NCBI GenBank assembly: GCA_028281205.1
Contig: JANQKJ010000283.1
Location: forward strand, 1 to 11,943
DNA from: Gammaproteobacteria bacterium
GTDB lineage: Bacteria; Pseudomonadota; Gammaproteobacteria; UBA4575
DNA length: 11,943 nt
Direction: 5' to 3'
Positions 1 through 7,597 of this stretch are shown one piece after another. Made by a program: the position numbers and the translations under genes. Position 1 is the stretch's first letter. Each line of letters starts with the position of its first letter. The notes beneath the pieces were generated by a model. The model worked only from the letters and a program-made list of their open reading frames with translations, was not told where the DNA came from and searched no databases.

Positions 1-122
1 CCATCTTCAATACCAGAGGCACCCATAGTTTCATCGTCAGGTTTTGTCTTGTTACCTGAACAAGCTGATAGGGTAAGAACAAGCGCTAGAAAAAATATTA
101 CTGAAATTTGTCGAATAATCAT
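1..122 (-). CDS. pal: Pal, peptidoglycan-associated lipoprotein (partial, N-terminal 40 codons)
   Basis: Only the 5' end lies in the window; the gene continues past the left edge. The start at 122 is preceded by an AGAGGA ribosome-binding site about six bases upstream. The visible protein begins MIIRQISVIFFLALVLTLSAC, a lipoprotein signal peptide with lipobox LSAC and lipidated Cys21. A short polar linker (CSGNKTKPDDE...) follows, as in Pal proteins. The OmpA-like peptidoglycan-binding domain that would confirm the family is outside the window, so the name rests on the lipobox plus its position directly after tolB (39-nt gap). Pal is anchored in the outer membrane, binds peptidoglycan and TolB, and is recruited to the septum by the Tol system. 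Any lipoprotein could show this N-terminus, but the context makes Pal by far the likeliest. Confidence 0.9.
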   Translation of the reverse strand, partial: MIIRQISVIFFLALVLTLSACSGNKTKPDDETMGASGIED

Positions 123-161
123 GTGTATTCCTCTTTAAAGATACCTAACTAATAATCGAAT

Positions 162-1451
162 TTATCTACGGAACGGTGACCATGAAGGTTCTCTCACTTT
201 CTCTTTATGCAAACGCAATCTTTGTTTTACCCTGCCATCAGCACTTACAGCCGACAGCACAGTACTATTATTATGGCGTGTTGAATAAATAATCATGCTG
301 CCATTAGGAGCAAAGCTAGGTGCTTCATCAAGCACCCCATCTGTCAACAATCTGAATGTATTTTTCCCCATGTCTAGTACGGCAATACGATAACCGTCAT
401 CATTTCTGTGCACCATAGCTATGGTCTTACCATCTACGGATACAGAAGGCGCAGCATTATAACTGCCTTCAAAAGTGATGCGTTTAGGAGAACCACCACC
501 AAATGCAACTTGATAAATTTGCGGAGAACCCGAGCGGTTAGATGTAAAGTAAATAAAACGTCCATCAGGTGACCAGGCAGGCTCAGTGTCAATACCGTAA
601 TGATTGGTTAGTTTACGCAATTTACCAGACTCAATATCAAGCACAAAAATTTCTGGGTCACCGCCATCAGATAATGTTAACGCAATAGAGTTTCCGTCTG
701 GAGACCATGCAGGCGCACTGTTGATACCCGGCCGTGATGACACTTTGGTTCGCTTTCCTGTGGAAACATCTTGCACAAAAATTTCAGTACGCTCATTTTC
801 AAATGAAACATAAGCAATTCGACGTCCATCTGGAGACCATGCAGGTGACATAAGCTGTTTAGAAGACGAGAAAATAGTACGCGGGTTATAACCATCAGCG
901 TCAGCTATTTGTAGTTGATACTGTTTGCTGTTTTTAGTTGCTGCTTCACTAATATAAGCAATGCGTGTACTAAATGCCCCCTTGATACCAGTAAGCTGTT
1001 CAAATACTAAATCTGAAATCTTATGTGCCACTTTACGTAGCTGATCATTATTTACTGTTACAGAATGCCCCAATGCACGATTCTTACGTACAAGATCATA
1101 TAACTCGAATTGAACTCGCACTTTACCTTCCGCTGCTGAATTAGCACGCATTGTTAATAAGGCTTCAATACCCATATTACGCCAGCGATTATAGTCAACC
1201 TGATCAAGCTGGATTTTTTGTTGTGGGTAATTTTTCTTATCTACAATTGAAAAATATCCACTGCGATGCAAATCGGAAAACACCACACTTTCAAGCAAGG
1301 TACCTGCAATTGGCAAATCACCATCAACTGGGGTGATTGCCACTGGCATTGCCGATTCAACACCTTGGGTTACTTCTATTTCTAATAGTGCAGAAGCGTT
1401 ATTGGAAAAAAATATAAAAACTAGAATAAATATCGTGTAAATAATTTTCAT
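162..1451 (-). CDS. tolB: TolB, periplasmic beta-propeller of the Tol-Pal system
   Basis: The 429-residue protein has the usual TolB length. It starts with a Sec signal peptide (residues 1-21, cleavage after Ala-Ser-Ala), followed by LEIEVTQGVESAMPVAI, which matches the N-terminal segment that TolA contacts in characterised TolB. An alpha/beta domain follows to about residue 160. Then come six propeller blades marked by repeats of the form (A/P)xWSPDGxxI: SPAWSPDGRRIAYVS, SAPAWSPDGNSIALT, TEPAWSPDGRFIYFT, NAAPSVSVDGKTIAM, EAPSFAPNGSMIIYS and the closing REPSWSPFRR. TolB binds Pal in the periplasm and is released by TolA. It lies 24 nt downstream of tolA and 39 nt upstream of pal. I see no strong Shine-Dalgarno before the ATG, so translation may depend on coupling to tolA. 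Confidence 0.97.
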   Translation of the reverse strand: MKIIYTIFILVFIFFSNNASALLEIEVTQGVESAMPVAITPVDGDLPIAGTLLESVVFSDLHRSGYFSIVDKKNYPQQKIQLDQVDYNRWRNMGIEALLTMRANSAAEGKVRVQFELYDLVRKNRALGHSVTVNNDQLRKVAHKISDLVFEQLTGIKGAFSTRIAYISEAATKNSKQYQLQIADADGYNPRTIFSSSKQLMSPAWSPDGRRIAYVSFENERTEIFVQDVSTGKRTKVSSRPGINSAPAWSPDGNSIALTLSDGGDPEIFVLDIESGKLRKLTNHYGIDTEPAWSPDGRFIYFTSNRSGSPQIYQVAFGGGSPKRITFEGSYNAAPSVSVDGKTIAMVHRNDDGYRIAVLDMGKNTFRLLTDGVLDEAPSFAPNGSMIIYSTRHNNSTVLSAVSADGRVKQRLRLHKEKVREPSWSPFRR

Positions 1452-1475
1452 TATGAAATTAATTATCTAATCTGA

Positions 1476-2399
1476 TCAACTTGGCCTAAAAGTGATTATC
1501 AACTCACGCTGGAACAACTCATCATCCGGTGGCGCAGGTAGGGGATCAGATTTCCACACAGCTTCTTCGACTGATTTTCTGAACTGCTCATCCCCACCAC
1601 TACATTGCCTAACAGCAACTTCCTCAATATAACCTCCAATCGCTTGCTTAACATATACCTTACAGTAAGCATTGGAAGTATCAGTCCCCAGTGGCTTGCG
1701 CCAACGACTTTGTACTTTAGATTGTATGGCTCCTATATATTGTGACAGTAACGTATTTAGTTCTCGTTGTCTTGCCGCTTTTGCAGCACGCTCTTGTTCT
1801 GCCTGTATTTCAGCTTCTTCCTGCTCTAAGATTGCTTGCAGACGTTTTTGTTCCGCCTCTTCCTCAGCACGTCGTTTAGCTTCTTCCTGCTTTTTCAGTT
1901 CCTCAGCAAGTTTTTTGGCATTTTCTTCTGCTCGAATACGTTCTTCTTCGGCTTTTTTTTCAGCAGCTTTTTTAGCTTCCTCTGCTTTTTGGCGCTCAAG
2001 TTCGGCTTTTTTTCTTGCTTCGGCTTCTTTTTTGGCTTTCTCTTCCGCTTGCCGTTTTTGTTCTTGGGCTGCTTTTATTTCTGCTTGCCTTTTTTCTTCT
2101 TCACGCTTTTTAGCTTCTTCTTGTTGACGCTTTTTTTCTTCAGCTTCGCGCTGTTTACGCAATTGTTCTTCACGCTTTTTGCGCTCACGCGCAGCAGCTT
2201 CATCACGTATTTTTTGTTTCTCCTGCTCTATTGCCGCGCCATCAATTACTTCTGCTTTGACAATATTAACCGGATCCACCATGGCCTGATTAGGCTTGGG
2301 TTTCATTTGAAACCCTACAATAAATAGAGAAAAAACAAGCACATGCACTAAGATTGCAGCAATGACTGAGCGTGAAAGAAAAAGTTTTCCCTTAATCAT
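1476..2399 (-). CDS. tolA: TolA, inner-membrane to periplasm linker protein
   Basis: The 307-residue protein has the three TolA domains. A single N-terminal membrane helix (about residues 7-30) contains His19, in the position of the conserved TolA transmembrane histidine. A long Lys/Glu/Ala/Arg-rich helical domain (about 56-208) spans the periplasm. The C-terminal globular domain (about 211-307) has a TonB-like fold and contains SKVQSRW, the cysteine pair C246/C266 (E. coli domain III also has a disulfide) and a KSDPLPAPPDD segment. TolQ-TolR energise TolA through the proton motive force so that it can reach Pal and TolB. The helical domain makes the protein shorter than E. coli TolA (421 residues), within the family's known variation. 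Of the E. coli SHLS motif in the membrane helix only the histidine is clear. The gene starts 47 nt after tolR and has no obvious Shine-Dalgarno. Confidence 0.96.
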   Translation of the reverse strand: MIKGKLFLSRSVIAAILVHVLVFSLFIVGFQMKPKPNQAMVDPVNIVKAEVIDGAAIEQEKQKIRDEAAARERKKREEQLRKQREAEEKKRQQEEAKKREEEKRQAEIKAAQEQKRQAEEKAKKEAEARKKAELERQKAEEAKKAAEKKAEEERIRAEENAKKLAEELKKQEEAKRRAEEEAEQKRLQAILEQEEAEIQAEQERAAKAARQRELNTLLSQYIGAIQSKVQSRWRKPLGTDTSNAYCKVYVKQAIGGYIEEVAVRQCSGGDEQFRKSVEEAVWKSDPLPAPPDDELFQRELIITFRPS

Positions 2400-2446
2400 G
2401 ACAAATCTAGTCGCAACTAAAATTTAGCCTTCACTATTAACTGTGG

Positions 2447-2896
2447 CTACCTGTTTGACTGAGTATTGGAAACTGGTTGGGAAATTAACCCAACTGAAGG
2501 AACACCTGCATTTTGCAATGCCACCATGACTTCAACCACACGACCATACATGACACTTTGGTCACCTTTAACATAAGCCTGTTTGGTTGGCTCTTGGGCA
2601 AGCATGCCAGGCGCGAGTTGTCTGAACTCGTCCAATGTTATTGGACGTTCTGGGTTGGAGCCTTTATTGACATAAATCTTGCCAAGCTGGTCAACCGATA
2701 CAATAAACGGTTCATCCTGCTCCATAAATTCTTTGATTGGTTGTGAAGGTGCCTGCGGCAGATCAACTTGCACGCCTTGATTAAACATCGGCGCTGTCAC
2801 CATAAAAATAACCAGCAATACAAGCATGACATCAATATACGGCACAACATTGATTTCAGACATTGGCTTACGACGACGAGAAAGAGACTGGGACAT
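2447..2896 (-). CDS. tolR: TolR, ExbD/TolR-family proton-channel subunit
   Basis: This 149-residue ExbD/TolR protein has the canonical N-terminus RRRKPMSEINVVPYIDVMLVLLVIFMV. Asp22 lies in the single membrane helix (about 20-40) and matches the proton-carrying aspartate (D23 in E. coli TolR). The rest is a periplasmic domain with the typical VDLPQA segment after the helix and an amphipathic C-terminal region (VEVMVALQNAGVPSVGLIS). TolR forms the ion-driven motor with TolQ and energises TolA. The start lies only two bases after the tolQ stop, with a GGAAAG ribosome-binding site inside the tolQ end, so the two are probably translationally coupled and made in fixed ratio. Confidence 0.97.
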   Translation of the reverse strand: MSQSLSRRRKPMSEINVVPYIDVMLVLLVIFMVTAPMFNQGVQVDLPQAPSQPIKEFMEQDEPFIVSVDQLGKIYVNKGSNPERPITLDEFRQLAPGMLAQEPTKQAYVKGDQSVMYGRVVEVMVALQNAGVPSVGLISQPVSNTQSNR

Positions 2897-2898
2897 TA

Positions 2899-3609
2899 TT
2901 AGCTTTCCACTTTGCGCGCTTGAGTAGCATCCGTGTCACGCGTAATAGCCTGACGCTGCAGTAAAGCAGTAAATTCTTCTACAAAATTATCATAGCGCGT
3001 GATTAAGCGATCTGCTTGAGTAGAATAACGGTTGTATGCAATCACCGCGGGAATTGCTGCAAACAAACCCAACGCAGTCGCAATTAATGCTTCCGCAATA
3101 CCAGGCGCCACTGCCGATAAGGTCGCTTGTTGCACACCACTCAATGCTCTAAATGAATTCATGATGCCCCATACTGTACCGAACAAACCAATATAAGGAC
3201 TAGTTGAACCTACCGTAGCTAAAAATGGCAGGTAATGTTCCAAAAAATCTATTTCGCGTGATAACGCGACTTTCATTGAACGTAGAGAAGTATCACTAAT
3301 CGACAATGCTGATACTTTGCGTGTCTTGTGGAGTCTTATGTACTCTTTAAAGCCAGCAACAAAAATTCTTTCCATGCCAGAAATATTTCTCTTTGAACCG
3401 ACTTTTTCATACAAAGATGGCAAATCTGCACCTGACCAAAAGCGATCCTCAAATGCATTTGCATCCTTAATTGCCACTTTCAGAACCCGCGCTTTACTAA
3501 AAATCATTGTCCATGAAATCACCGAGGCCAATACCAAAATGATCATGACAACTTGAACCAGCAAACTTGCATCGGCTACCAACCGATAAATACTCATATC
3601 TACGTGCAT
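2899..3609 (-). CDS. tolQ: TolQ, MotA/TolQ/ExbB proton-channel subunit
   Basis: The 236-residue inner-membrane protein has three hydrophobic helices (about 14-36, 128-152 and 165-192). The core sequences GLFGTVWGIMNSF and APGIAEALIATALGLFAAIPAVIAYNR are near-diagnostic for TolQ. Thr145 and Thr178 fall at the same numbers as the two channel threonines of E. coli TolQ. The C-terminal YDNFVEEFTALLQRQAI segment is also typical. TolQ surrounds the TolR helices and couples proton flow to TolA movement. Two starts are possible: ATG at 3609, which overlaps ybgC by ten bases, and an in-frame ATG at 3597 just after the ybgC stop. Neither has a strong Shine-Dalgarno. I chose the first because the N-terminus then has a length like that of E. 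coli TolQ. Confidence 0.97.
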   Translation of the reverse strand: MHVDMSIYRLVADASLLVQVVMIILVLASVISWTMIFSKARVLKVAIKDANAFEDRFWSGADLPSLYEKVGSKRNISGMERIFVAGFKEYIRLHKTRKVSALSISDTSLRSMKVALSREIDFLEHYLPFLATVGSTSPYIGLFGTVWGIMNSFRALSGVQQATLSAVAPGIAEALIATALGLFAAIPAVIAYNRYSTQADRLITRYDNFVEEFTALLQRQAITRDTDATQARKVES

Positions 3610-4025
3610 GCTTTCAATACTTCGAATATAGGTTTAGGAATAGGACATGGAGAAAAGCTATCACTGTGTAAACACACTACATTGACAGTGGATTTAACAA
3701 TTAATTCGTTTTTATCTTGCGCGAGTTTAAAAATAGACTGCTGCATTGCCATACTTGCTTGTTTCAGTTGAATATTTTCAACACTAACACTAAGTTGTTC
3801 ATTAAACCGCGCTGGCTTTAAGTATTGTATATCTACTGCGCGCACTGCAAACACAATATTAAGATCTTTTTTCAGCTGGTCTTGCTCAAAGCCATACTGA
3901 CGTAGCCATTCGGTACGTGCTCGCTCCAAAAAGCGGAGATAATTTGCATAAAAAACAACACCCCCTGCATCAGTATCTTCGTAGTAAACACGCACTGGCC
4001 AGGTAAATGACGTTATTTCTGCCAT
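3600..4025 (-). CDS. ybgC: YbgC, Tol-Pal system-associated acyl-CoA thioesterase
   Basis: The 141-residue protein is a hotdog-fold 4HBT-type thioesterase. Its N-terminal WPVRVYYEDTDAGGVVFYANYLRFLERARTEWLR is the YbgC signature. The EDTD motif holds aspartates 17 and 19, one of which is the family's active-site aspartate, and the following GGVVFYANY forms the substrate pocket. YbgC hydrolyses acyl-CoA and has been linked to phospholipid metabolism; it is the conserved first gene of tol operons although it is not part of the envelope motor. The ATG at 4025 has an AGGA ribosome-binding site about seven bases upstream. The stop overlaps the preferred tolQ start, and ruvB ends 18 nt upstream, so ybgC joins the ruv and tol blocks without room for a conventional terminator. 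Confidence 0.96.
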   Translation of the reverse strand: MAEITSFTWPVRVYYEDTDAGGVVFYANYLRFLERARTEWLRQYGFEQDQLKKDLNIVFAVRAVDIQYLKPARFNEQLSVSVENIQLKQASMAMQQSIFKLAQDKNELIVKSTVNVVCLHSDSFSPCPIPKPIFEVLKACT

Positions 4026-4043
4026 GCATGTTCCTGAAATTGA

Positions 4044-5093
4044 TCACTCAGCAAACAAGTCACCTGTATCTGACTGAAGTTCTTGCAATTGTTTGGGCGC
4101 ACGTAACCCAAAGTGACGATAACAATTCATAGTTGCTACACGGCCCCTGGGTGTGCGCATTAAAAAGCCATTTAAAATCAAATACGGTTCGATCACATCT
4201 TCAATCGTGCCGCGCTCTTCGCCAACAGCCGCTGACAAACTATCAAGCCCAACTGGCCCACCATCAAACTTCTCAATCACTGCAAGCAATACACGCCGGT
4301 CCATTTGATCAAAACCATTTTGATCAACACTCAACATGTCCAGTGCTTTGTCGGCAATATCTTTTTCAATCACACCATTGGATTTGATTTGCGCATAATC
4401 ACGGACTCGTCTTAACAGGCGGTTGGCAATGCGAGGTGTGCCGCGGGATCGCTTGGCAATTTCAATTGCACCATTATTATCAATTTCAACATTTAGAATA
4501 CCTGCCGACCTACTAACAATTGATGCCAGTTCATCCGTAGTATAAAACTCCAAGCGTTGCACGATACCAAAACGGTCGCGTAATGGAGAGGTTAATAATC
4601 CTGCGCGCGTGGTTGCGCCAACTAATGTAAATGGAGGTAAATCCAGTTTTATGGAACGTGCACTTGGCCCTTCCCCAATGACAATATCAAGTTGGAAGTC
4701 TTCTAATGCCGGATAAAGAATTTCTTCAACCACAGGGCTTAAACGATGTATTTCATCAACAAATAAAACATCATTTTGTTCAAGATTTGTAAGTATAGCT
4801 GCCAAATCACCTGCTTTTTCCAACACAGGTCCTGATGTTTGACGCATATTAACTGACAATTCATTAGCAATAATATGCGATAAAGTAGTTTTACCGAGCC
4901 CGGGCGGACCAAAAATCAACACATGGTCTAATGCTTCTTGTCTTTCACGTGCAGCAGCAATAAATATTTCCATCTGCTCACAGACTTTTTCTTGCCCAGT
5001 ATAGTCGGCTAGCATTTTAGGACGAATAGCACGATCTATCGCAACTTCTTCATTACCTATATTTTCCGCTTCAATGAGTCGTTCTGTGCTCAT
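4044..5093 (-). CDS. ruvB: RuvB, Holliday junction branch-migration ATPase
   Basis: The 349-residue AAA+ motor has family-standard length. Visible motifs are Walker A GPPGLGKTT (62-70), Walker B VLFVDEIHRL with D113/E114, sensor 1 GATTRAG (159-165), the arginine finger R174 in LRDRFG, and sensor 2 in GTPRIANRLLRR (about 218-229). A C-terminal winged-helix DNA-binding domain follows (about 260-340, with GLDSLSAAVGEERGTIEDVIEPYL and RTPRGR). RuvB hexamers bound by RuvA pump DNA through Holliday junctions. The start is six bases after the ruvA stop and lacks a clear Shine-Dalgarno, consistent with coupling to ruvA. I see no LexA-type CTG-N10-CAG site at the short ruv junctions. Confidence 0.98.
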   Translation of the reverse strand: MSTERLIEAENIGNEEVAIDRAIRPKMLADYTGQEKVCEQMEIFIAAARERQEALDHVLIFGPPGLGKTTLSHIIANELSVNMRQTSGPVLEKAGDLAAILTNLEQNDVLFVDEIHRLSPVVEEILYPALEDFQLDIVIGEGPSARSIKLDLPPFTLVGATTRAGLLTSPLRDRFGIVQRLEFYTTDELASIVSRSAGILNVEIDNNGAIEIAKRSRGTPRIANRLLRRVRDYAQIKSNGVIEKDIADKALDMLSVDQNGFDQMDRRVLLAVIEKFDGGPVGLDSLSAAVGEERGTIEDVIEPYLILNGFLMRTPRGRVATMNCYRHFGLRAPKQLQELQSDTGDLFAE

Positions 5094-5099
5094 AAATAA

Positions 5100-5702
5100 T
5101 TATTTACTTAAGCTTGTTTTTAAAGCAAGACGAATCAGGTCTTCACATGATGAGGTTTCATCTTTGACATTTTTTACCATCCGCATAGCTTCCGGCCCTT
5201 TGTAACCAAGCGCAGTTAGGGCAGAAATTGCTTCTTCAATATGATTTCTTACAGTATCCGCCGTTACTCTTAAACCGCTTTTAACTGCAACAGATGAATC
5301 ATCTCCTAAACGATCACGCAATTCGACTATTAATCGCTCTGCAGTTTTCTTACCGACACCAGGCAAACGTACTAATGCGTCAGTATCACCAAGTTGGATA
5401 CAGTGCTTAAACCCATTCGCGTCCATCCCGGATAAAATCGTTAATGCCATTTTGGCACCTACACCGTTTACTTTGAGTAAGGTTCTAAACAGACTACGAT
5501 CTGATAAATCATGAAAACCATACAATACCTGAGCATCTTCACGCACAATCATATGTATATGTAAAGTTACATCCTGACCACATTCTGGCAATTGATAAAA
5601 TGTCGACATAGGTGCTTCAAGTTCATAACCCACCCCATTCACATCAAGCATTAAGCCAGGAGGCTGCTTGTAAATAAGTTTACCTTGTAAACGTCCAATC
5701 AT
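5100..5702 (-). CDS. ruvA: RuvA, Holliday junction-binding protein
   Basis: The 200-residue protein has the three RuvA domains: an N-terminal OB fold (MIGRLQGKLIYKQPPGLMLDVNGVGYEL, to about 65), a middle domain with two helix-hairpin-helix motifs (VNGVGAKMAL near 78-87 and LPGVGKKTAERLIVELRD near 113-130), and a C-terminal RuvB-contacting domain (about 155-200, EAISALTALGYKGPEA). Glu55 and Asp56 in VREDAQ match the acidic pin that separates strands at the junction crossover in E. coli RuvA. RuvA tetramers clamp the four-way junction and load RuvB. The start lies three bases after the ruvC stop; an AAGG in the ruvC tail may serve as ribosome-binding site. Confidence 0.98.
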   Translation of the reverse strand: MIGRLQGKLIYKQPPGLMLDVNGVGYELEAPMSTFYQLPECGQDVTLHIHMIVREDAQVLYGFHDLSDRSLFRTLLKVNGVGAKMALTILSGMDANGFKHCIQLGDTDALVRLPGVGKKTAERLIVELRDRLGDDSSVAVKSGLRVTADTVRNHIEEAISALTALGYKGPEAMRMVKNVKDETSSCEDLIRLALKTSLSK

Positions 5703-5705
5703 TTA

Positions 5706-6230
5706 CTAAGTTGCCTTTATATATTTCTGTTGTTGCGGTGATAGACCTGTATGCGCATGACATAAAGCGACGGCTAATGCATCAGCTTCATCTTCTTGCA
5801 AAACTTTACGCGTATTCAGTAGACGTAGAATCATATGTTGTATTTGTTCTTTCGATGCTGCGCCATAACCAACAGTAGATTGTTTAACGGCTTTAGCACT
5901 GTACTCATATATTTCTAAATTAGCATTTACACCGGCAGTCATAGCTGCACCACGTGCATGACCTAGCTTTAGAGCAGACGCTGCGTTTTTAGATAAAAAT
6001 ACTTGCTCAATTGCCATGTGATCAGGTTGATACTCAGCAATAATCTCTGAAAGTTGTGAGAAAATTTTACCTAGTTTATTTGCCAGGCAGTCAGAGGGTA
6101 ATTTCAAGTAGCCACTGTGTACATAACGACTTCGTTGACCATTACTTTCAATAATACCAAAACCAGTTTTAACCGAACCCGGATCGATACCCAGCACTCT
6201 CACCTTACTCGGTTGCTTATCAAGCGGCAT
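5706..6230 (-). CDS. ruvC: RuvC, Holliday junction resolvase
   Basis: The 174-residue RNase H-fold endonuclease has all four metal-binding acidic residues: D16 in VLGIDPGSVKTGFG, E75 in MAIEQVFL, and D147/D150 in EDEADALAVALCHAH. It cuts symmetric strands of Holliday junctions moved by RuvAB, and its position directly before ruvA and ruvB fits this. Compared with E. coli RuvC (catalytic D7) the reading frame has about nine extra N-terminal residues. The ATG at 6230 has no Shine-Dalgarno-like sequence; an in-frame GTG at 6203 would give a protein of typical N-terminal length but also lacks a clear site, so the exact start is uncertain. yebC ends 12 nt upstream. Confidence 0.97.
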   Translation of the reverse strand: MPLDKQPSKVRVLGIDPGSVKTGFGIIESNGQRSRYVHSGYLKLPSDCLANKLGKIFSQLSEIIAEYQPDHMAIEQVFLSKNAASALKLGHARGAAMTAGVNANLEIYEYSAKAVKQSTVGYGAASKEQIQHMILRLLNTRKVLQEDEADALAVALCHAHTGLSPQQQKYIKAT

Positions 6231-6242
6231 AATAAAAATTCA

Positions 6243-6989
6243 TTAAGAAATATTCTCCAGTACACCCTCAGGAAAATCAGCATTTGAGTAGACGTTTTGC
6301 ACATCATCCAACTCTTCTAGCACATCAATTAAGCGAATAATTTTCTCTGCGTCTTTGTCACTGACTGCAGCCATAGTACCCGCACGCATGGACACTTCAG
6401 CAAAACTCGCTTCCAAACCTGCATTATTAAGTGCTTCTTGCAACCCAACAAATGCGTCTGGCTGACAAATAACATCCACAGAACCGTCTTCATTATTCAC
6501 AATATCATCGGCACCCGATTCAAGTGCAATTTCCATTAATCGATCTTCATCGACGCCGGGTTCATAACTAAATACGCCTTGCTTAGAGAACAAGTAGGCC
6601 ACCGATCCACTGGTGCCCAGATTGCCCCCATGTTTGCTGAATGCATGACGCACCTCTGAAACAGTACGATTGCGATTATCAGTTAAGCAATCAACAAGCA
6701 ATGCGGTACCACCAGCACCATAACCTTCATACAGAATCTCTTCATACTCCATGCCTTCAAGTTCACCCGCGCCACGCTTAATAGCACGGTCGATAGTGTC
6801 TTTATTCATGTTGGCACCAAGGCCCTTATCTACCGCCATACGCAGGCGTGGGTTAGCCGAAATATCCGATCCCCCCATACGGGCTGCTACAGTAATTTCA
6901 CGAATAAGCTTGGTAAAAATTTTGCCGCGTTTCGCATCTTGAGCCTTTTTACGATGCTGAATATTCGCCCATTTACTATGACCAGCCAT
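6243..6989 (-). CDS. yebC: YebC/TACO1-family regulatory/translation factor
   Basis: The 248-residue protein begins MAGHSKWANIQHRKKAQDAKRGKIFTKL, the near-invariant YebC N-terminus. It continues with the family segments GGSDISANPRLRMAVDKG, IDRAIKRGAGE, EEILYEGYGAGGTALLVDCLTDNRNRT and HGGNLGTSGSVAYLF. Family members were first described as DNA-binding transcriptional regulators; the TACO1 branch and more recent bacterial work link them to relief of ribosome stalling. Which applies here cannot be told from sequence. The start has a strong GAGAGGA ribosome-binding site. yebC is the first gene after an 85-nt gap and probably the lead gene of the yebC-ruvCAB-tol run. Confidence 0.97.
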   Translation of the reverse strand: MAGHSKWANIQHRKKAQDAKRGKIFTKLIREITVAARMGGSDISANPRLRMAVDKGLGANMNKDTIDRAIKRGAGELEGMEYEEILYEGYGAGGTALLVDCLTDNRNRTVSEVRHAFSKHGGNLGTSGSVAYLFSKQGVFSYEPGVDEDRLMEIALESGADDIVNNEDGSVDVICQPDAFVGLQEALNNAGLEASFAEVSMRAGTMAAVSDKDAEKIIRLIDVLEELDDVQNVYSNADFPEGVLENIS

Positions 6990-7019
6990 AATCCTCTCAT
7001 TTGGTTTTATTAAGGCGCT

Positions 7020-7047
7020 AGTTTAGCATCTGCTGAAGCAGAGCCAA
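7020..7047 (-). promoter_or_regulatory. Possible sigma-70 promoter upstream of yebC
   Basis: On the minus strand, TTGGCT (7047-7042) and TAAACT (7025-7020) are separated by 16 bases, a moderate match to -35 and -10 boxes. The position, about 30 bases before the yebC start, is sensible. The spacer contains the small hairpin TCTGC-TTCA-GCAGA. The match is weak and could be chance in AT-rich DNA. Confidence 0.3.
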
Positions 7048-7074
7048 ATGGCAGGTATTCATAAATGGTGGATT

Positions 7075-7518
7075 TTAAATTTCAGGCACCCAGCGTGCGA
7101 TAGCTTCACTATTAGTGTAGGAGGTAGCCATCTGGATTGCTTCTTCACGTGTTACCCAACGAAATTCACTGTGCTCACGTGGGTCAAATTCAATGTCATC
7201 ACACGACTTTACCTGCAATAGAAATAAATGCTCTCTATTATGCATAACACCCGGTGCATAACGATCACGCCAGATGGAGTAAATTTCAAACTCCTGTGAG
7301 TATTCACAGTCTATTAGTCCTTCCGCACCCAATCCAGTTTCTTCTTTGAGTTCACGTACAGCGGCATCTCTGGGCTGTTCGTCCCACTCCAAACTACCTG
7401 TCACTGATTGCCAAAACCCAGTAGGAAATACCCGCTGCATCATTAACACATGACCTGATTGACTATAGATCACTACTAATACTGACTCGGGGCGTTTGTA
7501 TTTTTTATTATTTTCCAT
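7075..7518 (-). CDS. nudB: NudB, dihydroneopterin triphosphate pyrophosphatase (Nudix)
   Basis: The 147-residue Nudix hydrolase has a perfect Nudix box at residues 41-63 (G-x5-E-x7-REL-KEE-TGL), whose glutamates bind the catalytic metal. The opening KYKRPESVLVVIYSQSGHVLMMQR and the segment FWQSVTGSLEWDEQP match NudB rather than a generic Nudix protein. NudB removes pyrophosphate from dihydroneopterin triphosphate in the folate pathway. Its place between aspS and yebC is the same as in E. coli, which supports the call. Here, however, a plus-strand gene separates it from aspS, so it needs its own promoter in the 79-bp divergent gap. The only -10-like match there (CATAAT) lies too close to the start codon to be convincing. 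The start has only a weak ribosome-binding site. Confidence 0.93.
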   Translation of the reverse strand: MENNKKYKRPESVLVVIYSQSGHVLMMQRVFPTGFWQSVTGSLEWDEQPRDAAVRELKEETGLGAEGLIDCEYSQEFEIYSIWRDRYAPGVMHNREHLFLLQVKSCDDIEFDPREHSEFRWVTREEAIQMATSYTNSEAIARWVPEI

Positions 7519-7597
7519 CCATTGCGTGATTATGCTTTGTTACGATTAATGATACATTGAAGTACATATATATCACGTCTCAATCAGTAATACCGAT

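Noticed and set aside
1791..2230. Repetitive-looking pyrimidine-rich tract with many CTT/TTC runs, considered as a DNA repeat
   Set aside because: It is the complement of Lys/Glu/Ala codons in TolA domain II; units do not repeat exactly at the DNA level.
1672..2327. Long Ser/Ala/Cys-rich and Phe-rich open frames on the plus strand opposite tolA (151 and 163 codons)
   Set aside because: They are the antisense of the Lys/Glu/Ala-rich helical domain of TolA, whose codon composition suppresses stops on the other strand. They overlap each other in different frames and have no gene-like features.
7029..7042. Hairpin TCTGC-TTCA-GCAGA before yebC, considered as a terminator for nudB or as a LexA box
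   Set aside because: The stem has five base pairs without a T run, and the CTG-to-CAG spacing is six bases rather than the ten of a LexA site.
7519..7597. AT-rich TACATATATAT stretch in the nudB-pilF divergent gap, considered as a promoter for either gene
   Set aside because: TATA-like sequence is present but no -35 box at proper spacing exceeds three matches, so I could not support a specific promoter.
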